64,000 nucleotides of DNA. It comes from Physella acuta. Lineage: Eukaryota > Mollusca > Gastropoda > Physidae. Location: the NCBI RefSeq assembly GCF_028476545.1, contig NW_026732754.1:1-64000 (forward strand). Reading direction: 5' to 3'. A program made the translations under genes and the position numbers. The notes beneath the pieces are model-generated. The model worked only from the letters and a program-made list of their open reading frames with translations. It was not told the DNA's origin and searched no databases. The number at the start of each line of letters is the position of its first letter. Position 1 is the first letter of the stretch. Of this stretch, positions 10,716 to 19,688 are shown piece after piece.

Positions 10716-11138
10716 AATTATATCTTTAATTTTTAAAATAAGTAGTCGTTGGTATTCGTTTTATTTTTTTTTTTTTTTTTTTTTTTTTATTTTTTTTTTT
10801 TTATTTTTTTTTTTTTTATTATACAGTCAACCCTAACCACTGAACAAGCCATTGAATTAACCACCCATCCAACCCCACCCACATACAGCAACCCTCCGAC
10901 TGACAGCTCTCAAGCCGGCTTAGACATTAACATTAAAAAGTAAGTTCAATACTGTTTATTTTATTTATTTTATTTTATTTATATATTTTAATGGAATTAA
11001 CCCGTTAATATAAAAATACGATTATACCCTTTAATTAAAGTTTATTTATTTTTTAAATAAGTTGCCAAATATATTTACTTTAATTTTATTTACGATTATT
11101 TTTTATTTTTTCTTTCTTACTTGTACAGACAGACTGAG

Positions 11139-13214
11139 ATGCAAACCACCCATCCAGCCACTCACTCAACCATGAACAGATATGAATGCGCCACCTGTCC
11201 ACGTGTGTTCAACAGGAGTGACAATTTGAAACGCCATCAAGCTACTGCGCACGCCAGAGGAAAACATCAGTGCACAGAATGTGGCAAAATATTCACACGA
11301 CCTGACAATTTGAAACGACACACCACCACAGCACACACCACTCTACTTACACCAACCGACACCCCATCAGCATCTGACAGACAAAGTGAACAACCGACAT
11401 TAACATTTGACAGACAAACTGAACAACCTGCATCATCAAACGACAGACAAACAGACAACCTACCTATACAATTAAAGAGACAAAGGACCTATGACGAAAC
11501 AACAAACAAACGTCTAAAGACACCTCACAACGATAGTAACGTTAATGTAGACACCGACGCTATACCTGTAGATGACCTAAGGGGAGATGTGGTAGACCTA
11601 GATTTAGAGGAAATGAACGACTTAGACTTACCGTTCGACGAAATTGACACCATTTACAACTTAAACAGCGAATTACAAAACATATACATTGACAATTGGC
11701 ACTCCATACAGACACACGCAACTACAGGCAAACATATATCCACATTCAATTTTTTTCACAGCCCACTAGACACTACTCCAATAGACTGGGATACAAAACT
11801 TGTAGATACCATATTTAACACACAAACTAAGCGGTTCAAAATAAATTATAGTCACCATACCATTTTAAAACATAAAGAAACAGGGGAATATAGGTTTTTT
11901 CACTCAAGTAACAACAATGCATGCGTCTTAGAACTTCCCAAATTAATTAACAATAGAGTAGATTTTAAAGATTTTTTAGAACAATTAAACACAGCAGACA
12001 TTCTAAACTACGCACAACACAATAGACCTAATACGAAATACGCCGTTGAGATCATTCCAGCCACCACATTCTATAGTGAGATGACACCGATTTTTAAAAA
12101 TACTAACGTTACGCGAGACGACATCGGACCGTTTATGAGACAATACGCGGTCGACAATAAATTATTGACAAGCGGTAGACGTACTTTAATCGGTAGCTTT
12201 AAAGGGGAGAAAATTTTATTAGCGACCCCTCTTTTAAAGTGGTATTTAAATCATGAGTTGGTAGTGACAAAAATTTATCAAGTGATAGAATATAATCCGG
12301 TTTCATGTTTTAAGACCTTTGGGGATACTGTTTCAGACGCGCGAAGACAGGGGGATATAGACGTCAATAACGCAATTACTAGTGAGACAATGAAATTGTT
12401 AGGAAACGCGGCTTACGGTAAAACGATAACGAATAAAGCACGACATACAGATATAGCTTACTGTAGTGATAGGGATGTCGGACGTTGTATTAATAATCCG
12501 CGCTTTAAAAAAATGACCCAACTTTCCGACGGAGTTTACGAAATAGAAATGTTAAAAAAGAAAATAGATTGGGATCTTCCCCTACAGATAGGTTTTTTCG
12601 TTTATCAATACGCTAAACTTAGGATGTTAGAATTTTATTATGACTTTATAGACAAATATATAGATAGAACCGACTTTCAACTCTGCGAGATGGACACTGA
12701 CAGTTTATACTTAGCCTTAAGTACCGATGACTTATTAAAAGCCGTAAGACCGGGACTAGAACACGAATTTTTTGACATTTACGACAAATGGTTCCCCTCA
12801 GAAGTATGCGACTCACATAGACCACAATTTATAAGCGACAAGGGTACGGTAGATAGTCATTGTCAGGGGTGTAGTGATAGGAAACGTTATGAGAAAAGAA
12901 CACCGGGGTTGTTTAAGTTAGAATATGAAGGGGATGGGATGGTATCTTTATGTAGCAAGTCTTACCACTGTTTTGGAGACAACGATCCTAAAACATCCAC
13001 CAAAGGGCTATCCAAAAATCACAACACACTAGACAAAGACACATTTATGCAGGTCCTCACGACAAAAATACCGGGTGGTGGGATAAATACAGGTTTCAGG
13101 GCACTCAACAACGGGGTTTATACATACACCCAACACAAAAATGCACTTTCTTACTTTTATATTAAAAGACAGGTACAGCCAGACAATGTGACAACATCTC
13201 CCCTAGACATATAA
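11139..13214 (+). CDS. Polinton family B DNA polymerase with N-terminal zinc fingers
   Basis: Predicted protein-primed replicative polymerase of the element (pPolB). From the ATG at 11139 two C2H2 zinc fingers are visible: Cys17/Cys20/His33/His38 and Cys45/Cys48/His61/His66, each ending DNLKRH. An acidic, low-complexity linker follows. The polymerase part shows KLLGNAAYGKT (residues 419-429, the family B motif with N423, Y426 and G427) and MDTDS (518-522, the metal-binding DTDS motif). It is the first gene after the leader at 9720-9925. The open frame extends a few codons upstream without an ATG, through CTTACTTGTACAG, which looks like a splice acceptor. The zinc fingers are probably DNA-binding, which is inference. 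Confidence 0.88.
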   Translation: MQTTHPATHSTMNRYECATCPRVFNRSDNLKRHQATAHARGKHQCTECGKIFTRPDNLKRHTTTAHTTLLTPTDTPSASDRQSEQPTLTFDRQTEQPASSNDRQTDNLPIQLKRQRTYDETTNKRLKTPHNDSNVNVDTDAIPVDDLRGDVVDLDLEEMNDLDLPFDEIDTIYNLNSELQNIYIDNWHSIQTHATTGKHISTFNFFHSPLDTTPIDWDTKLVDTIFNTQTKRFKINYSHHTILKHKETGEYRFFHSSNNNACVLELPKLINNRVDFKDFLEQLNTADILNYAQHNRPNTKYAVEIIPATTFYSEMTPIFKNTNVTRDDIGPFMRQYAVDNKLLTSGRRTLIGSFKGEKILLATPLLKWYLNHELVVTKIYQVIEYNPVSCFKTFGDTVSDARRQGDIDVNNAITSETMKLLGNAAYGKTITNKARHTDIAYCSDRDVGRCINNPRFKKMTQLSDGVYEIEMLKKKIDWDLPLQIGFFVYQYAKLRMLEFYYDFIDKYIDRTDFQLCEMDTDSLYLALSTDDLLKAVRPGLEHEFFDIYDKWFPSEVCDSHRPQFISDKGTVDSHCQGCSDRKRYEKRTPGLFKLEYEGDGMVSLCSKSYHCFGDNDPKTSTKGLSKNHNTLDKDTFMQVLTTKIPGGGINTGFRALNNGVYTYTQHKNALSYFYIKRQVQPDNVTTSPLDI

Positions 13215-13312
13215 GACTTTGGACAGTTATAAATTTTAACGACATATTATACTAATGTAGATATGTAAATAAGACATAATTTATGACTGTATGCTGATGG
13301 GTTGATTTTTTA

Positions 13313-13318
13313 AATAAA
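13313..13318 (+). terminator. Poly(A) signal after the polymerase gene
   Basis: AATAAA about 100 bases after the polymerase stop, in a TTTTTTAAATAAATAAATAT context, and ahead of the promoter of the next block. Confidence 0.5.
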
Positions 13319-13407
13319 TAAATATATTATTATATACATTGAAACGGTCTTTTTGTGATTTTATTGTGTTTATTAATTGTGCATGTAAGTTATGTAACTC
13401 TGTGTCG

Positions 13408-13415
13408 TATATAAG
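13408..13415 (+). promoter_or_regulatory. TATA box before the packaging-ATPase block
   Basis: TATATAAG lies 36 bases before the ATPase ATG at 13451. It is the only gap of any size among the downstream genes and so is a likely promoter for the structural block. Confidence 0.55.
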
Positions 13416-13450
13416 ATGGATTACTAAAAGTAAATTCAAACATTGAAACT

Positions 13451-14074
13451 ATGGATCCGAGATGGAAACACCCCTTTACGGCTCTGGTAGCTGGCCCTAC
13501 CGGGTGTGGTAAAACGGTATTTGTTAAAACGTTTTTATCTCAGGTGTCAGAGATGATGGATCCTACACCTGATGAAATTTATTACTGTTACGGAGAGTGG
13601 CAACCTTTGTTTGAGTCTATCAAGAACGTTCAGTTTGTGGAAGGTCTTCCTGACATAGAAAACGGCTCAATGGGGGATGGAAAACGTCGTCGTCTAGTTG
13701 TGATAGATGATTTGATGGTGGAAACAGATGAGCGAATTACAAAATTGTTTACGAAAGGTAGTCATCATCGTAATATTAGTGTCATGTATATTGTTCAAAA
13801 CCTATTCGGAAAAAATAAAGAACAAAGAACCATCAGTCTCAATTCGCACTACATCGTACTGTTCAAGAACCCTAGGGACGGTTCACAGATTACAAATTTA
13901 GCAAAACAAATGTACCCAGGTCGCGTTTCATATGTCCAGGAAAGTTTTAAGGACGCGACATCGGCCCCTCATGGTTATTTGTTGATCGACCTTCGACAGG
14001 AAACACCGGATAATCTGAGATTACGTAGTTGTATCTTTTCTCACGAGCAACAAGTTGTTTACGTTCCAAAATAA
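13451..14074 (+). CDS. Polinton packaging ATPase (FtsK/HerA, A32-like)
   Basis: Predicted genome-packaging ATPase of 207 residues, expected to drive element DNA into capsids. The Walker A motif GPTGCGKT is at residues 15-22, and the Walker B motif VVIDD at 83-87 follows a hydrophobic strand. Further on, SVMYIVQNLF and NSHYIVLFKNPRD are typical of the sensor region of A32-type ATPases. Length is normal for Polintons. It heads the packed block and is preceded by a TATA box. No membrane segment is visible. Confidence 0.93.
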   Translation: MDPRWKHPFTALVAGPTGCGKTVFVKTFLSQVSEMMDPTPDEIYYCYGEWQPLFESIKNVQFVEGLPDIENGSMGDGKRRRLVVIDDLMVETDERITKLFTKGSHHRNISVMYIVQNLFGKNKEQRTISLNSHYIVLFKNPRDGSQITNLAKQMYPGRVSYVQESFKDATSAPHGYLLIDLRQETPDNLRLRSCIFSHEQQVVYVPK

Positions 14075-14088
14075 AAAAAAAAGCAAAC

Positions 14089-14412
14089 ATGTCTGAGTCA
14101 GTAAAACGACAAGGTGAAATGTTAAGGTTATTGGCTCGGGCAAAACCACCCGTCGTGAAAGCAGTTGTCAAAAATGCTTCGCCCCACCTCGTAAAAACAT
14201 TATGCGAGTGCTGTCACAATGTCTTAAAAGGCAACGTTCCCCTCACACCGGTTCAGAAGAGACGTCTGCGTCGTCACAAAGCGAGCTTGAGACAACTTAC
14301 CAAAAAGAAATTGACCGTCAAAAGACGAAAGGAAATTTTACAGACCGGAGGTTTCATAGGTGCTTTACTCGGACCAGTCCTTGGTGTGCTTAAAGGTGTC
14401 TTGGGATTTTAA
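14089..14412 (+). CDS. Small basic Polinton protein with a glycine-rich hydrophobic tail
   Basis: 107 residues, starting 14 bases after the ATPase stop. An upstream in-frame extension overlaps the ATPase gene and is unlikely to be used. A helical N-terminus is followed by a strongly basic centre (QKRRLRRHK, KKKLTVKRRK) and a C-terminal QTGGFIGALLGPVLGVLKG that looks amphipathic or membrane-active. Similar small proteins in Polintons and adintoviruses have been compared with adenovirus core/pX proteins. A role in DNA condensation or membrane disruption is therefore plausible but inferred. The GG before the hydrophobic tail could be a protease cleavage site. Confidence 0.7.
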   Translation: MSESVKRQGEMLRLLARAKPPVVKAVVKNASPHLVKTLCECCHNVLKGNVPLTPVQKRRLRRHKASLRQLTKKKLTVKRRKEILQTGGFIGALLGPVLGVLKGVLGF

Positions 14413-14414
14413 GG

Positions 14415-14912
14415 ATGGCCAGAAAAATGATTTTAATGGATCCTCGTATATTAGAGTCTATGCAACAAAAACCCTATGTACCACCCGACACACTCAACGA
14501 TAGTCTACGCCTCTTGGATACGCAAATGGAACATATCTTAAATAGGGAAGATTTGTCACCACACGACAAAGTGAAACAATATCAAAAGACACTACAGCTC
14601 TACACGACGCGACTTAACGATTATAGAAACAAGCCCCTAGGTTTAGTCGATGTGAAACCATCCACCGTGAATACACCAACGACCGAGGTTTCAAAACAAC
14701 AAGAAAACATAGCTGAACCTAAAAAAGAACCGATCGACATACCCGACTCTGAACCTAAAACGAAAACCACCTCGCCTGACTCTCAAGTTCGCCCCTTGAA
14801 GAAATATAAAAAGACATACGTAGAAAAAACTCCACCATCGAAACGTACCAGAAGTAAGAAAACTAAAACAAGTACTACCAAATGGGACGAGTGGGAAAAA
14901 ACCAAACACTAA
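14415..14912 (+). CDS. Conserved Polinton hypothetical protein
   Basis: 165 residues, starting 2 bases after the previous stop. The N-terminal half (about residues 8-75) is predicted helical (RLLDTQMEHILNREDLSPHD followed by a KVKQYQKTLQLY segment) and resembles a short protein often found just upstream of the integrase in Polintons. The rest is a low-complexity, Lys/Thr/Pro-rich, probably disordered tail ending KWDEWEKTKH. It overlaps the integrase start by 31 bases. Function is unknown; a virion or DNA-associated role is only suggested by position. Confidence 0.65.
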   Translation: MARKMILMDPRILESMQQKPYVPPDTLNDSLRLLDTQMEHILNREDLSPHDKVKQYQKTLQLYTTRLNDYRNKPLGLVDVKPSTVNTPTTEVSKQQENIAEPKKEPIDIPDSEPKTKTTSPDSQVRPLKKYKKTYVEKTPPSKRTRSKKTKTSTTKWDEWEKTKH

Positions 14913-15940
14913 CAAGACATTACTATGACCCCAGTAGACCAGGTGCCTACGGTGGTGTGTTTAAACACCCTGAAATTGGAACTAAAAAAATTAAAGAATG
15001 GTTAAGTCATCAGGATACCTACACGTTACATAAACCCCTTCGGCGACGGTTTCAAAGGCGCGCCACCATCACAGGTGGAATAAATCAACAATTTCAAGCG
15101 GATCTCATAGATATGCGCTCGTTACGAAAGGACAATGACGGCGTTTCTTACCTAGTGACTTGCATCGATGTGTTTAGCAAATTCGCCTGGGCAATTCCGA
15201 TAAGGAAAAAATCGGGTAAAGCGCTAGTGGAGGCTGTGCGTAAAATATTTTCGACTAGAAAACCTATAAATTTTCAAACAGACAAAGGTAGTGAATTTGT
15301 CAACAAGACATTTTTAAAATTTCTTAAAGCAGAGGGCGTACATTTCTTTACCACTGAGAATGAAGATATTAAGGCGGCTATAGTTGAAAGATTCAATCGC
15401 ACATTAAAAGAAAAAATGTGGCGGTACTTTACTAAAACAAATCGTCTACGTTACATCGATGTGGTAGCCGATTTGATCAACAATTATAACCATTCATACC
15501 ATCGGAGTATTCGCATGGCCCCCGTGAATGTTAATTTGAGTAATCAAGAAAGGGTGTGGAATACTTTATACGCACCAGTGGACATTACTTATCGAAAAGT
15601 ATTTAACGAAGGTGATCGTGTACGGATAGGGCAAAGCAGACACACTTTTAAAAAGGGGTATACGCCTTCGTGGACGGAAGAACTGTTTACGGTGAGCCGA
15701 GTTATCGCAACAACACCCGTAACGTACGTTTTAAAAGATGATTCGGGTGAAGAATTGAAAGGATCGTTTTACAAAGAAGAGCTTCAGAAAGTGGGGGACA
15801 AAAAAGTGTACCGCATCGAACACATTATACAAGAAAGAAAGGGTGTCGTTGGTAAAGAGTATTTAGTCAAGTGGTTCGGTTATAACCCTTCATTCAACAG
15901 TTGGCTTTCAGCTAGAGACATTTCGAAATATAAAGACTAA
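14882..15940 (+). CDS. Polinton integrase (RVE family) with C-terminal chromodomain
   Basis: 352 residues. Predicted to join element ends to host DNA with a 6-bp stagger. The N-terminus has the usual RHYYDPSRPGAYGG lead. The catalytic triad is visible as Asp74 (FQADLIDM), Asp134 (FQTDKGSEF) and Glu169 (AAIVERFNRTL), with 34 residues between the second Asp and the Glu. A C-terminal chromodomain (about residues 307-349, VYRIEHIIQERKG then EYLVKWFGY and SWLSARDI) probably reads histone marks to guide insertion. The start overlaps the preceding gene and is supported by the conserved lead sequence. Confidence 0.94.
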   Translation: MGRVGKNQTLTRHYYDPSRPGAYGGVFKHPEIGTKKIKEWLSHQDTYTLHKPLRRRFQRRATITGGINQQFQADLIDMRSLRKDNDGVSYLVTCIDVFSKFAWAIPIRKKSGKALVEAVRKIFSTRKPINFQTDKGSEFVNKTFLKFLKAEGVHFFTTENEDIKAAIVERFNRTLKEKMWRYFTKTNRLRYIDVVADLINNYNHSYHRSIRMAPVNVNLSNQERVWNTLYAPVDITYRKVFNEGDRVRIGQSRHTFKKGYTPSWTEELFTVSRVIATTPVTYVLKDDSGEELKGSFYKEELQKVGDKKVYRIEHIIQERKGVVGKEYLVKWFGYNPSFNSWLSARDISKYKD

Positions 15941-15942
15941 CG

Positions 15943-16275
15943 ATGGTTGAAACAGTGAAAAGCCTAAGCATGGATGAGACCGTGTTGGAAGAAACGCTCA
16001 GACCGTTCGGTGGGAGTGAGGTGAGACCCAAATCCACCACGTCTTCTATCGGTTCGACCATTTCGAGCTGGATCGGTAGACTAAGGACACGACCGGAAAT
16101 TGTTTTCATGTCTCAAATGTTGGTTATATTTGTCGTCATCGCTTTTTCACTATTTAATTTGACGCGTGGAACACTCGACGACAAAGAGGGAAAACTTTGG
16201 GTCGTGTTGTTATCCAGCTGTCTCGGTTATATTTTACCTAACCCAACCATTGCAAGAACCAAAATTTTACAATGA
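15943..16275 (+). CDS. Small membrane protein of the Polinton
   Basis: 110 residues, 2 bases after the integrase stop. A hydrophilic N-terminus is followed by a membrane segment at about 53-73 (IVFMSQMLVIFVVIAFSLFN) and a second hydrophobic stretch at about 84-98 (LWVVLLSSCLGYILP) ending with LPNPTI, a motif I associate with Polinton small membrane proteins. Its stop overlaps the next start by 4 bases (ATGA). Function is unknown; a minor virion or exit/entry role is possible. Confidence 0.65.
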   Translation: MVETVKSLSMDETVLEETLRPFGGSEVRPKSTTSSIGSTISSWIGRLRTRPEIVFMSQMLVIFVVIAFSLFNLTRGTLDDKEGKLWVVLLSSCLGYILPNPTIARTKILQ

Positions 16276-17018
16276 GTTTTTATGTCACCCTGCCTAGCAA
16301 TGCATCACCAAATGTATTTCCAGACAATGAGGCTGGGCATTTCTTCGTTAAATTACCACAGACTATCGATGTGAATTCGCACTATGAGGTTGGTCTGGTC
16401 GAGATTCAAATGCCGAATGCATTTTGTATGATTAGAGAACATGAAGTTTGGCTCCAGTATCATTCCATCAAAGAAGGTGCAGACGTTAACCTTTTTCTAT
16501 TTGGCTTACGCCAGACCAAATACCAAAACATCGACCTGCTTGTCAACGCTATAAAAAAACTATTAAAAAGAGATGTAGATGAACGAAAAGTGGAAATTAT
16601 AATTTCAGACTGTAATAAGGGATTTAAGAAAATTGTCGTCAAAGTAGTTGCATCGGGAATAGAAAGTACTGTCCGTGACTGGTTGAACGCCTATATGATT
16701 GTTCCGGGTAAAGTTACAGAGAAACATATCGAGGAAGACGAAGTAAAAATTGTATTCGTCTATTGTGACCTCGTAGAAGCGAGACCGGTTGGAGATGTAA
16801 TGGTCCCTTTGCTTCGGACCGTACCGATCGTTGAGAAGAAACCAAGTTCCGTTTTTCGTATTTACGACAAACCCCACTACATCCCCCTGAACCGCTTTTC
16901 ATTCGACACAGTGGAAATACTTTTATGCGATGAGTTGGGACAATCTCTCTCATTCACAAGTGGAACGTCAGTGTTGACACTCCATTTTAGAACACGTAAA
17001 CATTTCGATCTGGAATAA
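16272..17018 (+). CDS. Probable Polinton minor capsid (penton-like) protein
   Basis: 248 residues. The opening FYVTLPSNASPNVFPDNEAG and the later FFVKLPQTIDV ... YEVGLVEIQMP pattern are typical of the beta-rich protein encoded beside the capsid gene in Polintons, widely taken as the single-jelly-roll penton that closes capsid vertices. The translation is beta-rich with few long helices. It sits in the structural block, overlapping the previous stop by 4 bases and ending 8 bases before the pVI-like gene. The penton assignment is from family resemblance; no fold test was possible. Confidence 0.72.
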   Translation: MSFYVTLPSNASPNVFPDNEAGHFFVKLPQTIDVNSHYEVGLVEIQMPNAFCMIREHEVWLQYHSIKEGADVNLFLFGLRQTKYQNIDLLVNAIKKLLKRDVDERKVEIIISDCNKGFKKIVVKVVASGIESTVRDWLNAYMIVPGKVTEKHIEEDEVKIVFVYCDLVEARPVGDVMVPLLRTVPIVEKKPSSVFRIYDKPHYIPLNRFSFDTVEILLCDELGQSLSFTSGTSVLTLHFRTRKHFDLE

Positions 17019-17026
17019 CTCACACC

Positions 17027-17515
17027 ATGGTGAAACATACCCTTTTACATCGAAACCCTAAATTGTACGAAGATTTTTACTGTAACCAGTACGGTCATGG
17101 TTTACCAATTTTTATCGGTGGAAGAAATCAAAGAGGACACGGTATTGGTAGTTTCTTTAGTGGTCTAGGTCGAATGGTCCTCCCTTGGTTAAAGACGGGA
17201 GGTAAGGCTTTACTCAGAGAAGGTGTTAGTACCGGGTTGCATGTTGCAAACGATGCATTAGCGGGAAGAAACATTGGAGAATCGTTCAAAGAACACGCCA
17301 AAGAAGCTGGTCATCGTTTATTACAAGGCGCCGTTGATCACCTGGGACAAAACCAATCAGGAAGCGGATTGAGAAGAAAGCGTGCGCTGTCGAGACCACC
17401 AGGTGAACCCTTTGAAAAACGAATAAAACTAGCACACAGATCAAGTCACAATCATTCGAAGGCGTGTGCTAAGCGAAAGAAGAAACATCCCAAGTATTCA
17501 GATATATTTGCTTAA
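17027..17515 (+). CDS. pVI-like virion protein of the Polinton
   Basis: 162 residues. After a short N-terminus comes GGRNQRGHGIGSFFSGLGRM, then a predicted amphipathic helix and ALAGRNIGESFKEHAKEAGH. This layout (glycine-rich cleavage-like site, amphipathic helix, basic tail) resembles adenovirus pVI/pX-type proteins reported in adintoviruses and Polintons, where pVI is membrane-lytic and an adenain cofactor. The C-terminus is strongly basic (AKRKKKHPK). Position directly before the capsid gene fits. The role is inferred from layout. Confidence 0.65.
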   Translation: MVKHTLLHRNPKLYEDFYCNQYGHGLPIFIGGRNQRGHGIGSFFSGLGRMVLPWLKTGGKALLREGVSTGLHVANDALAGRNIGESFKEHAKEAGHRLLQGAVDHLGQNQSGSGLRRKRALSRPPGEPFEKRIKLAHRSSHNHSKACAKRKKKHPKYSDIFA

Positions 17516-17517
17516 CC

Positions 17518-18828
17518 ATGGCTCTTATTCATCCAAGTTCATGTGAGTGCTTACATTCTGGATTGGATTTATTTAGTATACCCCCGACACAAACTGCCGT
17601 CGAGGAGGGTCAATTTGTTGAAATACACCCCCTCGCATCCTTGGCGCAAAGTGCACCTATAGAATTTGCAATTTCTGGCAACAGTGAAGACTATCTAGAT
17701 TTGTTCAACACGTATTTACATGTGCGCGCTAAGGTGACCTTAGCGAATGGTGATCCCATATCAGTGGACTCTGATGTTGCACCAGTCAATTATTTTTTGC
17801 ACAGTTTATTTTCCCAAGTGGATATTTCTCTCAACGACACACTAATCACCGCTAGTGAGAACACCTATCCGTATCGCGCCTATCTGGAGGCTACGTTAAA
17901 TTACGGGGAAGATGCCAAGAATGGGTCTCTATCGGCCGCTCTATATGCGATGGACACACCCCATCATTTCGAGGAGTTCAAAGATGACAATAATGATGGG
18001 TATAGGCTTCGCCGCACCACCGCTGCTGAAAGTCATGAGATCGATATGATGGGACGTATACACTCTGACATTTTCACCCAAGATCGCTATATGCTGAATG
18101 GGGTTGACATTAAAATTAAACTTACACCCGCAAAAGACAGTTTCACTCTCTTGACAGCAGACCAAAACAAGGGGTATAAAGCGATGATAACGCACGCAAC
18201 ATTGGTGGTTAGAAAGGCCAGACTTAACCCGGCGATTTCTATCGCGCATGAAAAGGCTTTAACGAGAATGAATGCAAAATACCCTTTTAAACGCGTTGTT
18301 ATAAAGACCTTTGCTATACCGAAAGGAATGTTAAGTCACAATCAAGACAATTTGTATATGAGTCAAACACCCACCCGATTAGTCCTCGGACTAGTCGCCT
18401 CTACAGCCTTTAATGGTAGTTACACAAAAAACCCCTTCAATTTTCAACATTTTCACTTGACGTATTTAAATGTAAGCGTTGATGGACGATCGTTATCGGG
18501 AAAACCACTGGTCATGGACTTTGATAGGAATCAAGCCATTAGAGCATTTTTCAATAGTAACCTCTCTCTGGGTATGGTTGGAAAAGATGCTGGGAATGGA
18601 ATAGACTATAAACACTTTAAGAACGGCTATACCTTGTTTGCTTTTGATTTAAGCCCCAGTCTTTTGGATGGTGAACAATTTGAATTGGCTAAATCTGGAC
18701 CTGTTTCTATTGAACTTAAATTTTCACAAGTTACAACTGAACCGATTCAAGTTATTGCGTATGCTGAACTAGATTCGGTGTTAGAAATTTCAAAAACGAG
18801 ACAAGTGTTGACAGATTACACCGCCTAA
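17518..18828 (+). CDS. Polinton major capsid protein (double jelly roll)
   Basis: 436 residues, 2 bases after the pVI-like gene. The N-terminal LDLFSIPPTQTAVEEGQFVE followed by HPLASLAQSAPIEFAISG and DYLDLFNTYLHVRAKV is characteristic of the Polinton PY/hexon-like capsid protein. Later VNYFLHSLFSQVDISLNDTL and YPYRAYLEATLNYG are also conserved in the family. The length fits a double-jelly-roll capsomer. With the ATPase, penton-like protein and protease it makes up the virion morphogenesis set known from Polintons and related viruses. Confidence 0.93.
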   Translation: MALIHPSSCECLHSGLDLFSIPPTQTAVEEGQFVEIHPLASLAQSAPIEFAISGNSEDYLDLFNTYLHVRAKVTLANGDPISVDSDVAPVNYFLHSLFSQVDISLNDTLITASENTYPYRAYLEATLNYGEDAKNGSLSAALYAMDTPHHFEEFKDDNNDGYRLRRTTAAESHEIDMMGRIHSDIFTQDRYMLNGVDIKIKLTPAKDSFTLLTADQNKGYKAMITHATLVVRKARLNPAISIAHEKALTRMNAKYPFKRVVIKTFAIPKGMLSHNQDNLYMSQTPTRLVLGLVASTAFNGSYTKNPFNFQHFHLTYLNVSVDGRSLSGKPLVMDFDRNQAIRAFFNSNLSLGMVGKDAGNGIDYKHFKNGYTLFAFDLSPSLLDGEQFELAKSGPVSIELKFSQVTTEPIQVIAYAELDSVLEISKTRQVLTDYTA

Positions 18829-18846
18829 AGCGGCCTATAGACGAAA

Positions 18847-19356
18847 ATGAACACAAGAGAACTACAAAGTATACTGGCCGCAGATTTATTTGTACAACGC
18901 ACAAATCTCTTTGGTGTTGTAGCGTGCGATCAACTACCTACTCGTATCGATAGAACGAAGCAAGCGGTGTTCATTATAAATTTAGATTCGTCCAAGGATG
19001 AAGGCAGCCACTGGGTTGGTCTTTTTTTCAATGGTCTATCGCAATTTACTTATTTCGATAGTTTTGGATTACCACCGCGTGAACCCGCCATTTTGGCTTT
19101 TATAAAAAATAATTCAAACAGACCATTCGTTTACAATTCAAGAGTTTTGCAAGACATTGTAACCAACAGCTGTGGGTTATACGCGGTTTATTTTGTTTTG
19201 AAGAAAGTTCGGGGAGCTAGCCTAAAACTTATTCTCCACCCTTTTTCACCGTCACCGGCTCGACAATATATTAACGATCGACTTATATCACGTTTAACAC
19301 TTGCACTTATTGGGACTACTTATAAACGTTTATTTCGGCGCTTTCAAGATGTCTAG
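18847..19356 (+). CDS. Polinton adenain-type cysteine protease
   Basis: 169 residues. Predicted maturation protease for capsid proteins. Catalytic residues are visible as His55 (GSHWVGLF), Asp71 (FTYFDSFG), the oxyanion Gln102 (RVLQDI) and the nucleophile Cys109 (NSCGLYAVYF), in the same order as adenovirus protease. The last 144 bases lie inside the right inverted repeat, so the C-terminal coding segment is also present antisense in the left arm. The stop overlaps the start of the PC4-like gene (ATGTCTAG). Confidence 0.92.
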   Translation: MNTRELQSILAADLFVQRTNLFGVVACDQLPTRIDRTKQAVFIINLDSSKDEGSHWVGLFFNGLSQFTYFDSFGLPPREPAILAFIKNNSNRPFVYNSRVLQDIVTNSCGLYAVYFVLKKVRGASLKLILHPFSPSPARQYINDRLISRLTLALIGTTYKRLFRRFQDV

Positions 19357-19624
19357 TGAAGATTGGTTACTTGTCGCCCGGAATAGTAATAAAGTGACGG
19401 AAATACGAACGACGAATGACAGTGGTTATAAAGTAGCTATCGTTAGTCAATTCATGAACAAAAACACTTTAAATCTTAGAGATCTTATGGATGGTACAGA
19501 TCTTAAATTTCCTAATAATTCTGGAATAAATCTCTCTCGTATAGCCTTTGAACGTTTACTCGCCCTGAGATATGATATTTTAAAAGCGTTTGATGACTTG
19601 GAGAAAGTTGAAATAAATTCATAA
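19349..19624 (+). CDS. 91-residue PC4-like protein, right-arm copy
   Basis: Starts at the ATG that overlaps the protease stop by 8 bases and reads outward to the right end. After VTEIRTTNDSGYKVAIVSQF (residues 16-35, a possible beta hairpin) and a short insert come SGINLS (58-63) and a helix with Phe67, Leu70, Ile77, Ala80 and Leu84. This matches the PC4/SUB1 plan of a curved sheet, then G-I-x-L, then a helix with W/F-x2-L and I-x2-A. PC4 domains bind single-stranded DNA, which would suit a protein-primed replicator, but the match was made by eye. A TATAAA at 19321-19326 lies 23 bases upstream, too close to be certain as a promoter. Confidence 0.6.
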   Translation: MSSEDWLLVARNSNKVTEIRTTNDSGYKVAIVSQFMNKNTLNLRDLMDGTDLKFPNNSGINLSRIAFERLLALRYDILKAFDDLEKVEINS

Positions 19625-19682
19625 AATATAAGAAGTCTTTTGTTGTGATATAAGTTGTGTGTAAGTTGTGTGTGTGTGTGTA

Positions 19683-19688
19683 AATAAA
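19683..19688 (+). terminator. Poly(A) signal after the PC4-like gene
   Basis: AATAAA about 60 bases after the stop, following a TG microsatellite. The mirror copy is in the left arm near 8509-8514 on the minus strand. Probably ends transcripts of the structural block. Confidence 0.5.
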
